DNA from: Alnus glutinosa
Lineage: Eukaryota > Streptophyta > Magnoliopsida > Fagales > Betulaceae
DNA: 64,000 bases
Assembly (NCBI RefSeq): GCF_958979055.1
Contig: NC_084897.1
Span: 26,457,628 to 26,521,627, forward strand
Direction of reading: 5' to 3'
Shown: in pieces, positions 24,145 to 35,299 of the stretch
How the letters are laid out: every line of letters begins with the position of its first letter
How positions within the stretch are numbered: the stretch's first letter is position 1
Made by a program: the position numbers and the translations under genes
Notes under the pieces: generated by a model
The model's database searches: none
Told to the model about the DNA's origin: nothing
The model's input: the letters and a program-made list of their open reading frames with translations, nothing else

Positions 24145-26275
24145 CTAAGGCCGTACGTTATTCAGAACAATCTCTGCCAATTGAATGTTGCCACTCAACC
24201 CAGCTGCCTTGTCACTAGGCATGAATGAGAAGCCGTCAAGAAGCTTTACACACTTCAACCCCCATTTTGCCATCAAGAACTCAATAAGATGATGCCCACT
24301 GCATTTATTAAGGAAAAATTTATAAGAAAACAAAAAAATTCACAAATACTAGTTAAATGTGTACAAAAGTGTACATGACCCAGGGTAATATTTTATCAGG
24401 CTACAAGAATACCTTCGATTATGATATGTTGTTATGAAGACCGACCCAGGAGAATTTTCAAGCAGGAATGTCACGGTGGCAAAGAGGTCATCAAAGGCTT
24501 ACAAATGCAAATGGAATCCACATGTCAGCTCAATTAAAAGAGAAAACAGACAAAAACATATAGCATAGCAAATAACCTACCGCTTGTGTCATACAACACA
24601 TCAGCCCCAAGTATAATCTTTGGGTATAAACTAAATATGGATGCATCCCAAACTCCCCATGTCAATCCTAGTACCTACAAAGTAGTACTATATCTCCTTA
24701 AAAGTGACTCAAAAAGGCTAAAGTCGTTTAAAGGGACTATACTTTCAATTCATGCTTGTAGATGATGAGCAACTGAGCAATGGGTTCAAGAAAAATTAAG
24801 TAAAAGATAACCATTATTTGTCTTTTCATCTAGAGCAAATTTCCACCCACTTTGCTCATAGGAACTACATGATCTGTCAATTTTATACATACATAACAAT
24901 AAAAGCAGCAATAGTATTACATTACACTGGAGTTTATTCAGATCACACACTCTTCTCATGTTGTCCATCACCTGTAAATCCAAAAGAATAGGACTGTAAG
25001 ACATTATTTACAGACATATTAAACAAAAATATTCCTAAGGGCATTAAATAACAAGTCTTGCTAACAAGACCCGTGTACCACACAGAATGATCATTTTCTA
25101 GCAGAAAGCTTCCATGCTCATTACTGGTTTGTGGCTCTAATTGAAACTTCTAAGAATAATAGCCTCTTGAATTGGTTCCATTAAGGTCCCCCCTATATTC
25201 GGGGCTGCATTGCTATAGTTATCTAAGTAGGAAGTTGTTCTCGCACATATTAAAACACAAACTGTGTCCAAAATATGGCAAACCCCCTTTTGGCCCAAAA
25301 GGATATCTCAGGACCTTTTACTTAGAAGACAATGAGTTGAATAGGACTAAAATATGAAAACAGCCCATCTTGGCAGCTAAAACTGGGTTCAATTCTATGT
25401 CCCTTTTGAATGTTAATGTTCTAACAAATTTTACTTAGCATTCAGCCCAAATACCGGTCAGGTGTGATCATACTAGTCGCTCGAGTCACCATAATCATCA
25501 AAACAACAGGGGGGAGAGAGAATCCATGTCAACAGCAAGATAGTACATTGGAGTCCCTTAAGTGCCAAATGAAACACACCAGACCAATTTAATTTTCTAT
25601 TAGAGTTCTTATTCTTCTCTAAACTCAAACATTGTCTTTCTCAAGCATTAAAAAAAAGTATGTACAAAGTTAAAACGTCAACCTTCATATTTAAATGTAG
25701 ACCCCACAACACAATAGATACTCATTCATTCGTGGTCCAAATTAGATTTCACAGATCTAATGATCTATACCACATGGTGAATATGTTATCACGTCATTTG
25801 ATATGGTACTATATATACCATTAGATGTAACAAAACAAAATTTGGACCATGAAATGGATTCCTTGAATACTAACCATTATTTCCAAATTAAATGATTAAG
25901 ATTTTCCCACATAAGCATTTACCACTTCAGTACTTATCAAATTTTCCTGCATCTTAAAAGTGGTTGATGTAGCAAAAACCCAACCAGTTAATTTGATAGA
26001 ATTATAATATGTATAATCCCCTAGGAATTGTCTGAGGATGTTTTGGTCCTTCATGAAGTACATTGAACATGTCCAATGATTAATAATAATCGCAATAAGT
26101 TAAATTTTAGATTAGTAAAATTGATTGAGAAGTAAACCTCTACTCTATCGGAGTGGTCGGTAATAGTGACATCAGCACCCACTTTCGCGGCGACCAAACT
26201 GGGCAAGGAAGTCCCGGCGCCAAGCTGCAAAGCCCAACAATTGCACTAAATTTAAATTTCCCGTGAAAACTTCGG

Positions 26276-26314
<39 letters not shown>

Positions 26315-26697
26315 ACGTCGATTATTGAAATTATTACCCAAACAATTTGGATCAAAGGAATTCAAAGCACCTTACCTCAACCACGCTTGCCCCGGAAAAA
26401 CGCAATCTCTGTTGCCAAACATACTCGGCCAGGATGACACTACAGGGCCAGACAAACAGGCCATAGTCCTCTTTCATATTCTGAGTCAGAAATCGTTAAC
26501 ACCACAAAAAAGAAATGAAATTTCAGGTTTCGTACTTTTTTGTTTGAATTTTTTTTTTTTTTTTAATTCAAGAAGAGATGGAGGACCTCAATGATAGAGA
26601 TGGAGAAGGGCAATTCGCTCGTGTCATCGCCGAAAAAATGCTCGGACATCGTTGTCATGTGGTGTTCGGCCGATTCATCGGAGTCACTGCCTTTCAT
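24145..26697 (-). CDS. METTL23: METTL23-like protein methyltransferase
   Basis: An S-adenosylmethionine-dependent methyltransferase of the METTL21/23 family (PF10294). Mammalian METTL23 modifies histone H3 arginine; the plant substrate is not known to me. Seven exons: 26697-26587, 26480-26376, 26224-26138, 24971-24921, 24674-24581, 24497-24413 and 24298-24145. They join in frame to 228 residues, the normal length for the family. Key features are IIENMKEDYGLFVWPCSVIL (residues 35-54), the SAM-binding motif I VVELGAGTSLP (about 70-80), the acidic ITDHSDRVE after motif I, WGVWD, the IILGADVLYD motif (about 139-148), and FITTYHNRSGHHLIEFLMAK. The exon 1 donor, GAG|GTCCTC, is weak but is the only one that keeps the conserved IIEN joined. 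Intron 3 is about 1.2 kb. Upstream residues before ATG 26697 do not extend in frame. Confidence 0.88.
26278..26310. repeat. (TA)n microsatellite in a METTL23 intron
   Basis: About 15 consecutive TA units in intron 2 of the METTL23-like gene. Confidence 0.9.
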
Positions 26698-26819
26698 GCC
26701 GTGGCCGATAAGCGATCAACGAAATTGGCAGAGGCTCCCTACTCTCTAGCAGTGGAACGGCTCCACTTCATCGCCAGTTTCGAGACCGTTGCTCGAGGCC
26801 CGTGACCAATTCCTTTTTG

Positions 26820-27436
26820 TTTTGTTTTTACTCCGCCCAGGCCCATTTCCTATTAGACTCGATCGGAGACTCTTATGCATGGTCCGAAAAAGAGTGAAAC
26901 AAATAAAGGGCCGACACCAGAAAAAAAGAGAGCCTAGGCCTCCTCTTCATTTCAAGCCTAGTTAAGACTTAAGAGAACTGATATAATATAAACGAAGTCA
27001 CATCATTTAAATTTTTTAAATGATATAATAACATATTTATCACGTTGCATCACTTGTACAGTTAGATACAATAATATTAAATCCTGATAATAAAATTACT
27101 AGATACAATAATATTAAATCCTGATAATAAAATTACTCTCCGCTATTTTATTTGAAATAGAAAAGATCTTATTTCAAGCCTCGAGGCTAGAATTGGGAGA
27201 AGCACTGTGATAAATAAAAGAATTTTATTTCCAGGGGTTTGTGGTATTGCATCCGGTACCGGATCTCAATGCCAAGATTAAAGAATCAATTGGAGGTTGC
27301 AAATTGTTGGCCAAAAACGTTACAGGAGAATAGGAGGGGTAGGGTTCCCCAATGGTATTCTTGTAAATAGAGATTCAACAATGATAGTCCTTCAACTTCA
27401 AGCATCACTTGGGTACTTAATAGTGATTTTCAGCAT
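26820..27436. other. Intergenic interval with a short tandem duplication
   Basis: No gene seen. At 27063-27135 a 37-bp unit (TAGATACAATAATATTAAAT plus CCTGATAATAAAATTAC) is present twice in direct tandem. The right end approaches the DUF241-derived fragment. Confidence 0.6.
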
Positions 27437-27760
27437 ATGAATAAAGCCATAAGTATGGCAGCCTCATCTGAGTTGCGTGGTGCGCAATGCGCATCAGCCT
27501 GTTAGGTCAATCAGATTGCCCTCTTGGACACACCCGAGCTCTCATATTAGACTTGAAACAGTATTAAACAACATAAAGTCCTTTCAAGCTCATGTCACAT
27601 CAAGGTACTGTAACAGAAAAGGCTGCAAAATTCGATCCAATTTATCGTCATTTCAACAGTTCTAGTTGGGCCTTCAGAGCTGTACAATTGGCTGGAGTCC
27701 TGGAGGAGATTCTCCTCTCACCCAACAAGCTCTTATGTGCTATGAACATGGAAGTCCTTT
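27437..27760 (+). pseudogene. Broken 5' fragment of a DUF241 gene
   Basis: Plus-strand sequence homologous to the first third of DUF241 copy 3: ATGGCAGCCTCATCTGAGTTG, GGTGCGCA, CAGCCTGTTAGGTCAATCAG and TTGGACACACCCGAGCTCTC, then an eroded match to the LALLYN/LEELI and TQQALL region (TCTCACCCAACAAGCTCTT at about 27717). A 7-bp duplication (GTGCGCA-ATGCGCA) throws the frame after codon 14, and the remaining two thirds of the gene are absent. Unlike the intact copies it lies on the plus strand. It abuts the SPL fragment at about 27790-27840. Confidence 0.8.
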
Positions 27761-27839
27761 TGTCCCTCCTTGTAACTCAATAGTCACAAACCGGAATAGT
27801 CACTGAAATTATACTATAGAAAACATAGTCGGCAAAGAA

Positions 27840-28560
27840 TAACACCCAATTCACTGCAATCCATAACAATCGACAAAGAAGAAAAACCACAAAGACCCAT
27901 TTGCATTACAAAACCACATAAGCTCTTCTAACACAAAAAAGAGGAAAAGTTCGATACTTTTTACAATTGCTGGCAAAACCGCTGGCAAACACTGCTGACT
28001 AGAACGAAAGTACCTTGGCTTGCCACTCGCAAACCTTATGGTGATTGTGACATGTCTTCGCCAGTCTCAAGTCCATACCACATCCATCAGCCTAGCAACA
28101 TAATGAACCAATGCTACTAATATTGTTAATATTAATAATACAAATACAATTCAAGATGGGTCCCAAAGCACTGATTCTCTGCCCAGCTGAGACTATCCTT
28201 ATTATAACCTTCTTCCTTATATATTCTAGATCATCTTCTTCTTCTTCTTTATCACCCTCATCATCATTGTCATTATCATGATCATCAAAATGTTAAGGAT
28301 CTTCTGATCCAGAAATACCCTAACTTGAAGGATCTTTTGGCCATTGATATCCTACAAAGAGGTACATAAAGAAGGTCGCTTGGGCTCTTTAGGAGAAAGG
28401 ATTTCTGGGAAAGTTGGGTTTTTTGGAGGGGATAACAAGAGACAGGTGACAATAGGTTGAAACCCAGAAAGAGAAAGAGAACAAAGAAGGAGATGGCTGA
28501 TGTCAAAGCAAAATAAAAGGGAAAGAGTCACTAGACTCTTCTGAGGACAGAGAAAGTGGA
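27840..28560 (-). pseudogene. SPL (SBP-box) gene fragment: 5' flank, exon 1 and part of intron
   Basis: Minus-strand copy of 36785-37505. Aligned landmarks are CACTAGACTCTTCT (28531/37482) in the 5' flank, the start ATGGCCAA-AGATC-TTC (28344), the region encoding the acidic run, and CTATCTGCCCAG-like text, here CTCTGCCCAGCTGAGAC (28176-28192). Then come CATCAGCCTA-CAACATAATGA, CGCAAACCTTATGG-G-TTGTGA in the zinc-binding part, and intron text near AACACCCAATT (27840). Exon 2 is missing. The frame is broken soon after the start by a deletion that removes the EEEYVGQ region, so no SBP protein can be made. Intron sequence is retained, so this is a DNA-level duplicate and not a retrocopy. Confidence 0.85.
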
Positions 28561-30410
28561 CCCTATTATGAGCTTCTAGAAAAAGAGCCATTATTACATA
28601 AGTAAATAATAGGTATATGAGCTTCCAGGAAACCCTCTAACCTAACAATATAGACGCACGTGCTTTCTGACTAATCAGACTAGAAACAACATTTTTACCA
28701 CATAAAAACCAAGTATCTAGGTGACAAGAAATACTATGGCCTAGATTAGCTAATCAACAATAATGAGCTTATAGTATGGTATACTAATGCCACACGATGA
28801 CAATACTGAGAGGAGGATTGGGGAGGTAAACTAAAGCCAAAAAAAATAAAAATACCATCAGCCAATGGTTCACCTGGCTCTACCTACTTGAGTTGGCGAT
28901 ATATTGCTCTCTCAATTAATTCAACCATACTGCTGCAAGCCTTTTGTGCACCAGGGATAGTACAATAGATTTCTTGGACAACCACTTCAAGCTCAGGACC
29001 ATCCAATCAGGGCATTTTGTTGCAACCACTTCCAATTTCACTGAAACAGCTGCAAGCCCTTGTGTACCAAGGATAGTAATGTAACACTTGCACAGAGTCT
29101 TCTTCTTTGAACAAGAAATGCTCATTGACGACTCAAGTCAACAATAGAACCTACAACAACCTCAGCACAAGAGAGCTCGTGGCAATGAATGAGAGGATGG
29201 TGTCACTTCTGTCAAGACCTTCAAGGAAGAGAAACATGCCGGCAATATTTGCAGCAGAAGATGAATGAGATGAGATAGCCATACATAATGAGTGAAGTAT
29301 AGAGCTACGGAGATCTTTTATTTCCAAAGTTTAACATAGAAATATTATGAACCAAAAATTGGATAAGAATAGAGCCATAATCAGCAATTCTATATGGATT
29401 AGTGCCTAGTGGCACAGTAAGCCCATGTTGACAAATGTCACTTACCATAATCATGAGATCATTTTATTTTCAAAAATGACACATCATTTTGATTTTGGTT
29501 AGTATGACAGGAAAGATGTAAGTATGAGTACGCCTTCAGGAAAAAAAAAACATGCAACAACTTTATTTGCAGTACAATAGTAAAGAAGACCTTAACAAAT
29601 TTGGCCTTTCGATGAATGTACAAGTAGCCAAAAACCAGGTATTTGTCATGATTAAAGGTGTGGAATGGACAACATGCATCAAGAAAAATTGGTGTCACTC
29701 TGTCAAATTTTAACCCCAAAGGGCTCAGTGCAAAGGGAGCAAAATCATGGTCACGTCTAATAAGTCATCTTATTGAGGTTTTTTATAATAATATGGAGTC
29801 ATAAAGTTTACAATAACATGGAATCTAATATCAAAATGTTGATCCATCTTACCTCCATTATTATACAAGAGAATATCACAAAGTTATTAGGTGATACAAA
29901 TTATACAAATTTTGTTTTCAGTAATTAGAAACGAACATGCTTTTAAGGAGATTGGTTTCTTACTTATAAAAAAAAGAAAAAAAAAAGAAATTAGAAACAA
30001 ACAAGTTGACAGCAAGTTGAGTATCCTCGCCCAGCCAATGCTTGTGTCATATAGAGAACTTTATGCACCTTTTATCAAAAGCCAAGAAACACTTTCTATG
30101 TAAGGAAACAAAAATTAGCATGCTATATTGATCACCTAATAATGAGGAATCGTATTTAAGATAAATAGATGGCATCCAACCGTTCAATCAATCAGAATAC
30201 TTATAGACAACTGAGTTGATCAAGAGATTGTGGATGGTGGTCGAGATTAATGCCTATATTACCTCCTTCAAGAATAGGTATTCTGAGTTAATTTCTTACA
30301 TCTAAAATCAAAAACTTTTTTTTTTTTTTTGGATAGTAGCAATCACAAAATAGGATCCCATCATATATTAACTAGATTTCCATTTAAACCAATGCATTTT
30401 ATTTTACATA
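28561..30410. other. Intergenic interval; unassigned repeat-like segment at 28920-29280
   Basis: No confident gene. At 28930-29080 a phrase of about 30 bp (GCTGCAAGCC-TTGTG-ACCA followed by GGATAGTA) occurs twice in direct orientation. Minus-strand reading of 28900-29280 gives short open stretches (TIPGAQKACSSMVELIERAI; MAISSHSSSAANIAGMFLFL) interrupted by stops. That could be a decayed gene, but I do not recognise the family. The rest is AT-rich with nothing notable. Confidence 0.35.
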
Positions 30411-30414
30411 CCAG

Positions 30415-31836
30415 TTAGATAGCATGGCCCTGTTCTTTAGCTTTCTTCAGCCATTTAAGCGAACTTTCCAATGTTGTGTAAGCAGCAACATCCATTAAAC
30501 TCTTACTCTCAACCGCATAATCAAACACTTCATAAGCTTCTGCTACCCTCCCTTCCCTACAAAGTGCCCTCACGAAGGTAGCATAGGCCGCCGTCTCAAG
30601 CTTCATATTCTCTGATTTCATCACCCCATACAGTTCAATCCCTTTTTCCAAAATTCTAGACTTGCACAATCCATTAAGCAGCGTATTGTAAGTGCAAGAA
30701 TTAGGACTACACCCCTTTGCTTCCATCTCCTCCAACAACGCCAATGCACCCAAAGCATCCCCCTCCCGACACATCCCATTCATCAGCGAAGTGTACGTAA
30801 CAGCATCTGGGAAATGACCCTTCTCCGCCATAATACCCAGAAGCTTCCTAGCTTCCCTAACCCGGCCGGCCTTCGACAACCCAAAAATCAATGTGTTATA
30901 TGTAACAAGATCAGGCTCCACGCCTTCCTCCTTCATTTTATTATAAACCCCAATTGCTTCACTCCCTCTACTTAACATACAATAGCCCTTCATAATTGTA
31001 TTGTAAACAAAGCAATCAGGCTTAAACCCCTCCTCATTAAGCACACCCACCAACCTCATCGCCTCGCGGAGATTCTTTGTATTACACACATTATCAATCA
31101 AAATTGTATAAGTAATAAGATCAGGCTTCAAATCAAAGGAGTTTCGCATATCATCAATAAAATTATAGACCGTGCTCAAAGCCCTGGACTTACAGAGATG
31201 CTTAACAAGAAAATTATACGTATAAGTATCAGGCTTAGTGTGTTTTGAAGATAATTCTTTTACCAATTCAATAGCATGCTCAATTCGACCCGCTAAGCAG
31301 AGCGACCGGACGGCAATATCTGTGGTGACCCTATCAGGTTCAAACCCATTGGTGAGCATAAGATTGAGGGTCTGGTGAACAGAGGCGAGAGTGCAGTCGG
31401 GTTCTTTGCAGGACTGGGAGAGTAGGATGTTGTAGGTGAATCGGTCGGGGGAGAAGGAAGGGTGGGACTTGACCATGTGGCGGAGGAGCGAGATGGAGTC
31501 GTGGACGGTGGAGATGGAGGCATAGGATTGGAGGAGAGAGTTGTGGAAGCGAAGGTCGAGCAGGACTCTGGCGTTGGTGGAGGAGATGATGGAGTCGATG
31601 AGCTTCTTGGCATCAGAGAGGTTTGGGGATTTGAAAGGGGACGGTGGGGGAGAGGAGGAGGAGTCTTGGGTTTTCCCTGAAAGTTGTGGGGTTGTTCTCC
31701 TGGTGGGTTTCTTGGGAAAGTGACGGGAATTTAGAGGCGGGGGTGGGGCTGGGGACTTTGCAGGAATAACAGAAGATTGCTTTTTCATGAGCGTAGTTGA
31801 GATTGTTGAACGCAGTGATGGTGGGAACTTTCCCAT
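30415..31836 (-). CDS. P-class pentatricopeptide repeat protein
   Basis: An intronless 473-residue PPR protein. PPR proteins bind single-stranded RNA in mitochondria or plastids and act in RNA stability, splicing or translation. The N-terminus (residues 1-70) is Ser/Pro/Arg/Lys-rich with few acidic residues, consistent with an organelle-targeting peptide plus linker. From about residue 130, roughly ten 35-residue P-type motifs follow in series, for example DTYTYNFLVKHLCKSRAL, DLITYTILIDNVCNTKNL, DCFVYNTIMKGYCMLSRG, DLVTYNTLIFGLSKAGRV, DAVTYTSLMNGMCREGDA and NSCTYNTLLNGLCKSRIL. No E, DYW or SMR extension. The 5' leader on this strand is GAA-rich. From memory it resembles Arabidopsis At2g17670. 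It is transcribed divergently from the IDH gene, whose ATG is 440 bp away. Confidence 0.92.
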   Translation of the reverse strand: MGKFPPSLRSTISTTLMKKQSSVIPAKSPAPPPPLNSRHFPKKPTRRTTPQLSGKTQDSSSSPPPSPFKSPNLSDAKKLIDSIISSTNARVLLDLRFHNSLLQSYASISTVHDSISLLRHMVKSHPSFSPDRFTYNILLSQSCKEPDCTLASVHQTLNLMLTNGFEPDRVTTDIAVRSLCLAGRIEHAIELVKELSSKHTKPDTYTYNFLVKHLCKSRALSTVYNFIDDMRNSFDLKPDLITYTILIDNVCNTKNLREAMRLVGVLNEEGFKPDCFVYNTIMKGYCMLSRGSEAIGVYNKMKEEGVEPDLVTYNTLIFGLSKAGRVREARKLLGIMAEKGHFPDAVTYTSLMNGMCREGDALGALALLEEMEAKGCSPNSCTYNTLLNGLCKSRILEKGIELYGVMKSENMKLETAAYATFVRALCREGRVAEAYEVFDYAVESKSLMDVAAYTTLESSLKWLKKAKEQGHAI

Positions 31837-32276
31837 TTTCTTCTTCCTCTTCTTCTTCTACTTCTTCTTCTTGTGCTCGGCTACTTCAGCTCTGTGCTGC
31901 TCAGAGTTTCCTAGGGTTTTGGCAGGGTTTGAGATGAATTACTCTTCAAAGAGATTCAGTTTAATGGGCTTTTTCTGAGTCAAATCGCTTGGGCTTAACA
32001 TTTTGTGTAAAACCCATTTAACCCCATAATTTGGAACTTTCCCAGAACTATTTATTCATTTTATTGTTATTATTATTATTTTTTTTAACATTGACTGGAA
32101 ACAAAGGTCAACAATTGAACCCGCTTACCACCAATGAAATTCCGACACGAAGCATCTGAGTATTCCTTCCTCCACCATCCTCCCCCTCCTCTTTTTCTTC
32201 CTGCTTCGTTTTTCTTACGCAGCCCTCTCCCTCCGCAAAACCCTAAAACCCGACCCGATCCAATCCCAGAACCTCG
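31837..32276. promoter_or_regulatory. Bidirectional promoter region of PPR and IDH, with site II and telo-box motifs
   Basis: Only 440 bp separate the two divergent start codons. Two TGGGCT site II elements lie at 31965-31970 and 31990-31995. A telo-box-like AAAACCCTAG reads on the PPR strand at 31911-31920, and AAACCCTAA lies at 32238-32246, just upstream of the IDH ATG. Site II elements combined with telo boxes are known from Arabidopsis nuclear genes for ribosomal and mitochondrial proteins. Here they flank two organelle-protein genes. TTC repeats (31839-31873) form the PPR leader, and a pyrimidine-rich leader precedes IDH. Confidence 0.6.
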
Positions 32277-34357
32277 ATGGCGAGAAAAGCCATACCCGTT
32301 CTGAAACAACTCCTCTCGAAACCGCCAGGCCCCGCCACGCGCCTCAACCCAGCCCGGTCCGTGACGTACATGCCCCGGCCGGGAGACGGCACTCCACGCC
32401 CCGTGACATTGATCCCGGGAGACGGGATCGGACCACTGGTGACCGGTGCGGTGGAGCAGGTGATGGAGGCGATGCACGCGCCGGTGTACTTCGAGCGGTA
32501 CGAGGTGCGCGGGGACATGAAGAGGGTCCCCGAGGAGGTGATAGAGTCGATCAAGAAGAACAAGGTGTGCCTGAAGGGCGGGCTGGTCACGCCCATGGGC
32601 GGCGGCGTGAGCTCGCTCAACGTGCAGCTCAGGAAGGAGCTCGACCTCTACGCCTCGCTTGTCAACTGCTTCAACCTCCCGGGCCTCCCCACGCGCCATG
32701 AGAACGTCGACATCGTCGTCATTAGAGAGAACACCGAGGGCGAGTACTCTGGCCTCGAGCACGAGGTCGTTCCCGGCGTCGTCGAAAGCCTCAAGGTGGA
32801 GAACTATTCTTTAATTCATTGTGTGTTGCTGAATTGTGTGCTGAGACAGTAATATATATATATAAACTGTGAATCGATTGATTGAAAATAATGTCTAGAG
32901 CTCTTAAAATCTAGAAGATGTGGTTTTTTCCTTTAAATTTTCTATGAATATGTTTGAGATGGAAAAATCTGAATCATATGACTGTGAATTTACCCTAAAA
33001 AAATCTAGAGGATGGTTCAGTTCGTTTCTTTCATTTTCATCATTGTGATTTTATTGGTATCCGTTTTGGAAGTATTAGGTCAACGCAAATCTTTGTATAA
33101 ATTTGTGATTTTTGTATTTTTCATGAATATTTTAGTTTGTGCCTCATACTAATGTTTTGGGTAGGTGATAACAAAGTTCTGTTCGGAGAGGATTGCAAAG
33201 TATGCATTCGAGTATTCTTACTTGAATAACAGGAAGAAGGTGACTGCTGTGCACAAAGCAAACATTATGAAGCTTGCAGATGGTCTGTTCTTAGAATCTT
33301 GTCGAGAGGTTGCGACAAAATATCCTGGAATCCAGTACAATGAGATTATTGTGGACAACTGCTGCATGCAACTTGTTTCAAAGCCTGAGCAATTTGATGT
33401 CATGGTATGTGAATCTATGTTCAAATAATACTACTGGTTCTGGCTCTCTGTTTGTTAATGCATTTTAGGAAGCGTTTTCTGTGTTTGGTTTGAAAAGGTG
33501 TTATGATGCGACATAAATGTAAATATTGTTTTTGTGTAGTTGTTTGTTAATGTTTTTGTTTTGAGAAGAGACAAAAGAGGGTCTCTTGTGGGTTTTGTAG
33601 TTTTATGTGGGTTTTCTTGGGTTTTTTATGTGGGCTAGCTGAGTTGTCCCTGTATATACTTCATGTGTACTTAGGGGCGCATTACGCTTTTTTAATGAAA
33701 TTTTCTTACTTATTAAAAAAAAAAAAAAAGGGGAGACAAAAGAAGCCACTGTGGTTTATGTTAGTATTGCTTGGCTACCTTCGGTGTAGTTTATGTTGGT
33801 AATATTAATGGAATATCATGAGCTACATCAGCTCTAATTTTCTTTAGGTTAGCAAAATGTCTTACGGGAGGGTTTTAGTAATGGATAGTAATCATGCCAG
33901 AATGAGATAATTGGAGACTAGAAACCTTTTTTTTCTTGTTCTTTTCCGGGGTGTGGTTGTTCATTGAGAAAGTGGCTTATAGTTAATTGATGCCCAGGCG
34001 GGTATAGTTAGTTTGCTGCATTTATTGGAGAACGGGATAAGAAATTTTGGTGGTTTTTTTTTTTTTTTTTTAATATCAATTAATCATATGAGAGAAATTA
34101 ATGCAGCAGGAGCTTATGATAATGGTTTTCTGGAACTGTTCTGATTTATCTTTACTCTTTTTGTTCTCCTTCTACTATTTTATCAAATAGAAAAAAGGTT
34201 TGTGTAGATGATGCAGGCTGGTTTACATTTTGTAGGTGACACCAAATCTTTATGGTAATCTAGTTGCAAATACAGCAGCTGGTATTGCTGGTGGCACAGG
34301 AGTCATGCCGGGAGGTAGGTCCACATATATTTTAAATTTCAGAGCTCATATTCTTAT

Positions 34358-34396
<39 letters not shown>

Positions 34397-34890
34397 TTAT
34401 TCCATTTGTGTCTACATACTCTTGTCTAGATCTCCAAGCTAGGTGCATCATCATTGCTTGCATGTGGGTAATAAAACCTTTTTTCTGCAGCATAAGAGAT
34501 CACAATGCTGTCTTAAGCCATGGTGATGACTTATGCAACACAGTAAAACATCATGATTAGATTTGGTTACAGATTAGTGTGAAAGACAACTTGTGCTTCA
34601 GTTGCATGATAGCAAATCTCCATCAAATTAGAGTTGGAGAGTCGCATTGTGTAAGATTGTGTAGACAACTACAACTGAGTCCAGCATATGAGGGGTTTAA
34701 ACTTTTGATACTAATTAGGATATAACATAGGAAGTGGACAAGGATCCGTGAGTGACTTCTTATTTAGCCTTGAAGTAACCCAGGATCCTCTCAACTCTAC
34801 CCTGCTAAATTCGTGTTAAGTTTGTATTGAGTTTGCGGATCTTGTCAGAAATTACTAACCCTAATTGTATTTAGTGTAATGCTGAGAATG

Positions 34891-34923
<33 letters not shown>

Positions 34924-35294
34924 AGACAGCAACCCAGAGAAAGAAAAAGAAAACATAATGTAACCATGCGATCGAATATTGTTTTGCTGCTTTTGATCCA
35001 CGCATGGGTGATGTTGCAGGCAATGTCGGGGCTGATCATGCTATCTTTGAGCAAGGTGCTTCGGCAGGGAACGTGGGCAATGAGAAACTATTGGAACAAA
35101 AGAAAGCCAACCCAGTAGCCCTGCTTCTCTCATCTGCCATGATGCTGAGACATCTCCAGTTTCCTTCATTTGCTGATCGATTAGAGACTGCTGTGAAGCA
35201 AGTGATAAAAGAGGGCGAGTACCGGACAAGGGACCTTGGTGGACACAGCACAACTCAAGAAGTGGTTGATGCGGTTCTAGCCGCTCTAGACTGA
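32277..35294 (+). CDS. IDH1: NAD-dependent isocitrate dehydrogenase, regulatory subunit, mitochondrial
   Basis: A subunit of the TCA-cycle enzyme that converts isocitrate and NAD to 2-oxoglutarate, CO2 and NADH in the mitochondrial matrix. Four exons, 32277-32795, 33165-33404, 34236-34314 and 35020-35294, give 370 residues, the usual size. Residues 1-30 ([20 protein letters not shown]...) are basic and lack acidic residues, as a mitochondrial presequence should. [20 protein letters not shown] and [10 protein letters not shown] follow, then [34 protein letters not shown] and [13 protein letters not shown]. The C-terminal signature reads [20 protein letters not shown]. Catalytic subunits have Asp residues here (NLYGDI-SDLAAG); their replacement by Asn and Ala marks this as a regulatory subunit. 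Exon 1 is strikingly GC-rich compared with exons 2-4 and the neighbourhood. Closely resembles Arabidopsis IDH1 (At4g35260). Confidence 0.95.
34360..34393. repeat. (CT)n microsatellite, IDH intron 3
   Basis: About 17 CT units; a second CT tract lies in the same intron at 34895-34923. Confidence 0.9.
34895..34923. repeat. (TC)n microsatellite, IDH intron 3
   Basis: About 14 TC units close to the 3' end of the intron. Confidence 0.9.
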
Positions 35295-35299
35295 CCCAC

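Noticed and set aside
28285-28591. Short overlapping frames on the minus strand as a gene
   Set aside because: They lie in the 5' flank and broken exon 1 of the SPL fragment, not in an independent coding region.
31293-31723. Other open frames over the 5' part of the PPR gene
   Set aside because: They come from the Ser/Pro-rich, GC-biased N-terminal coding region; the PPR frame alone has family motifs.
32085-32762. A 225-codon open frame antisense to IDH exon 1
   Set aside because: It mirrors a GC-rich coding exon whose forward frame matches IDH residue by residue. The antisense product is low-complexity His/Leu/Arg-rich and resembles no family.
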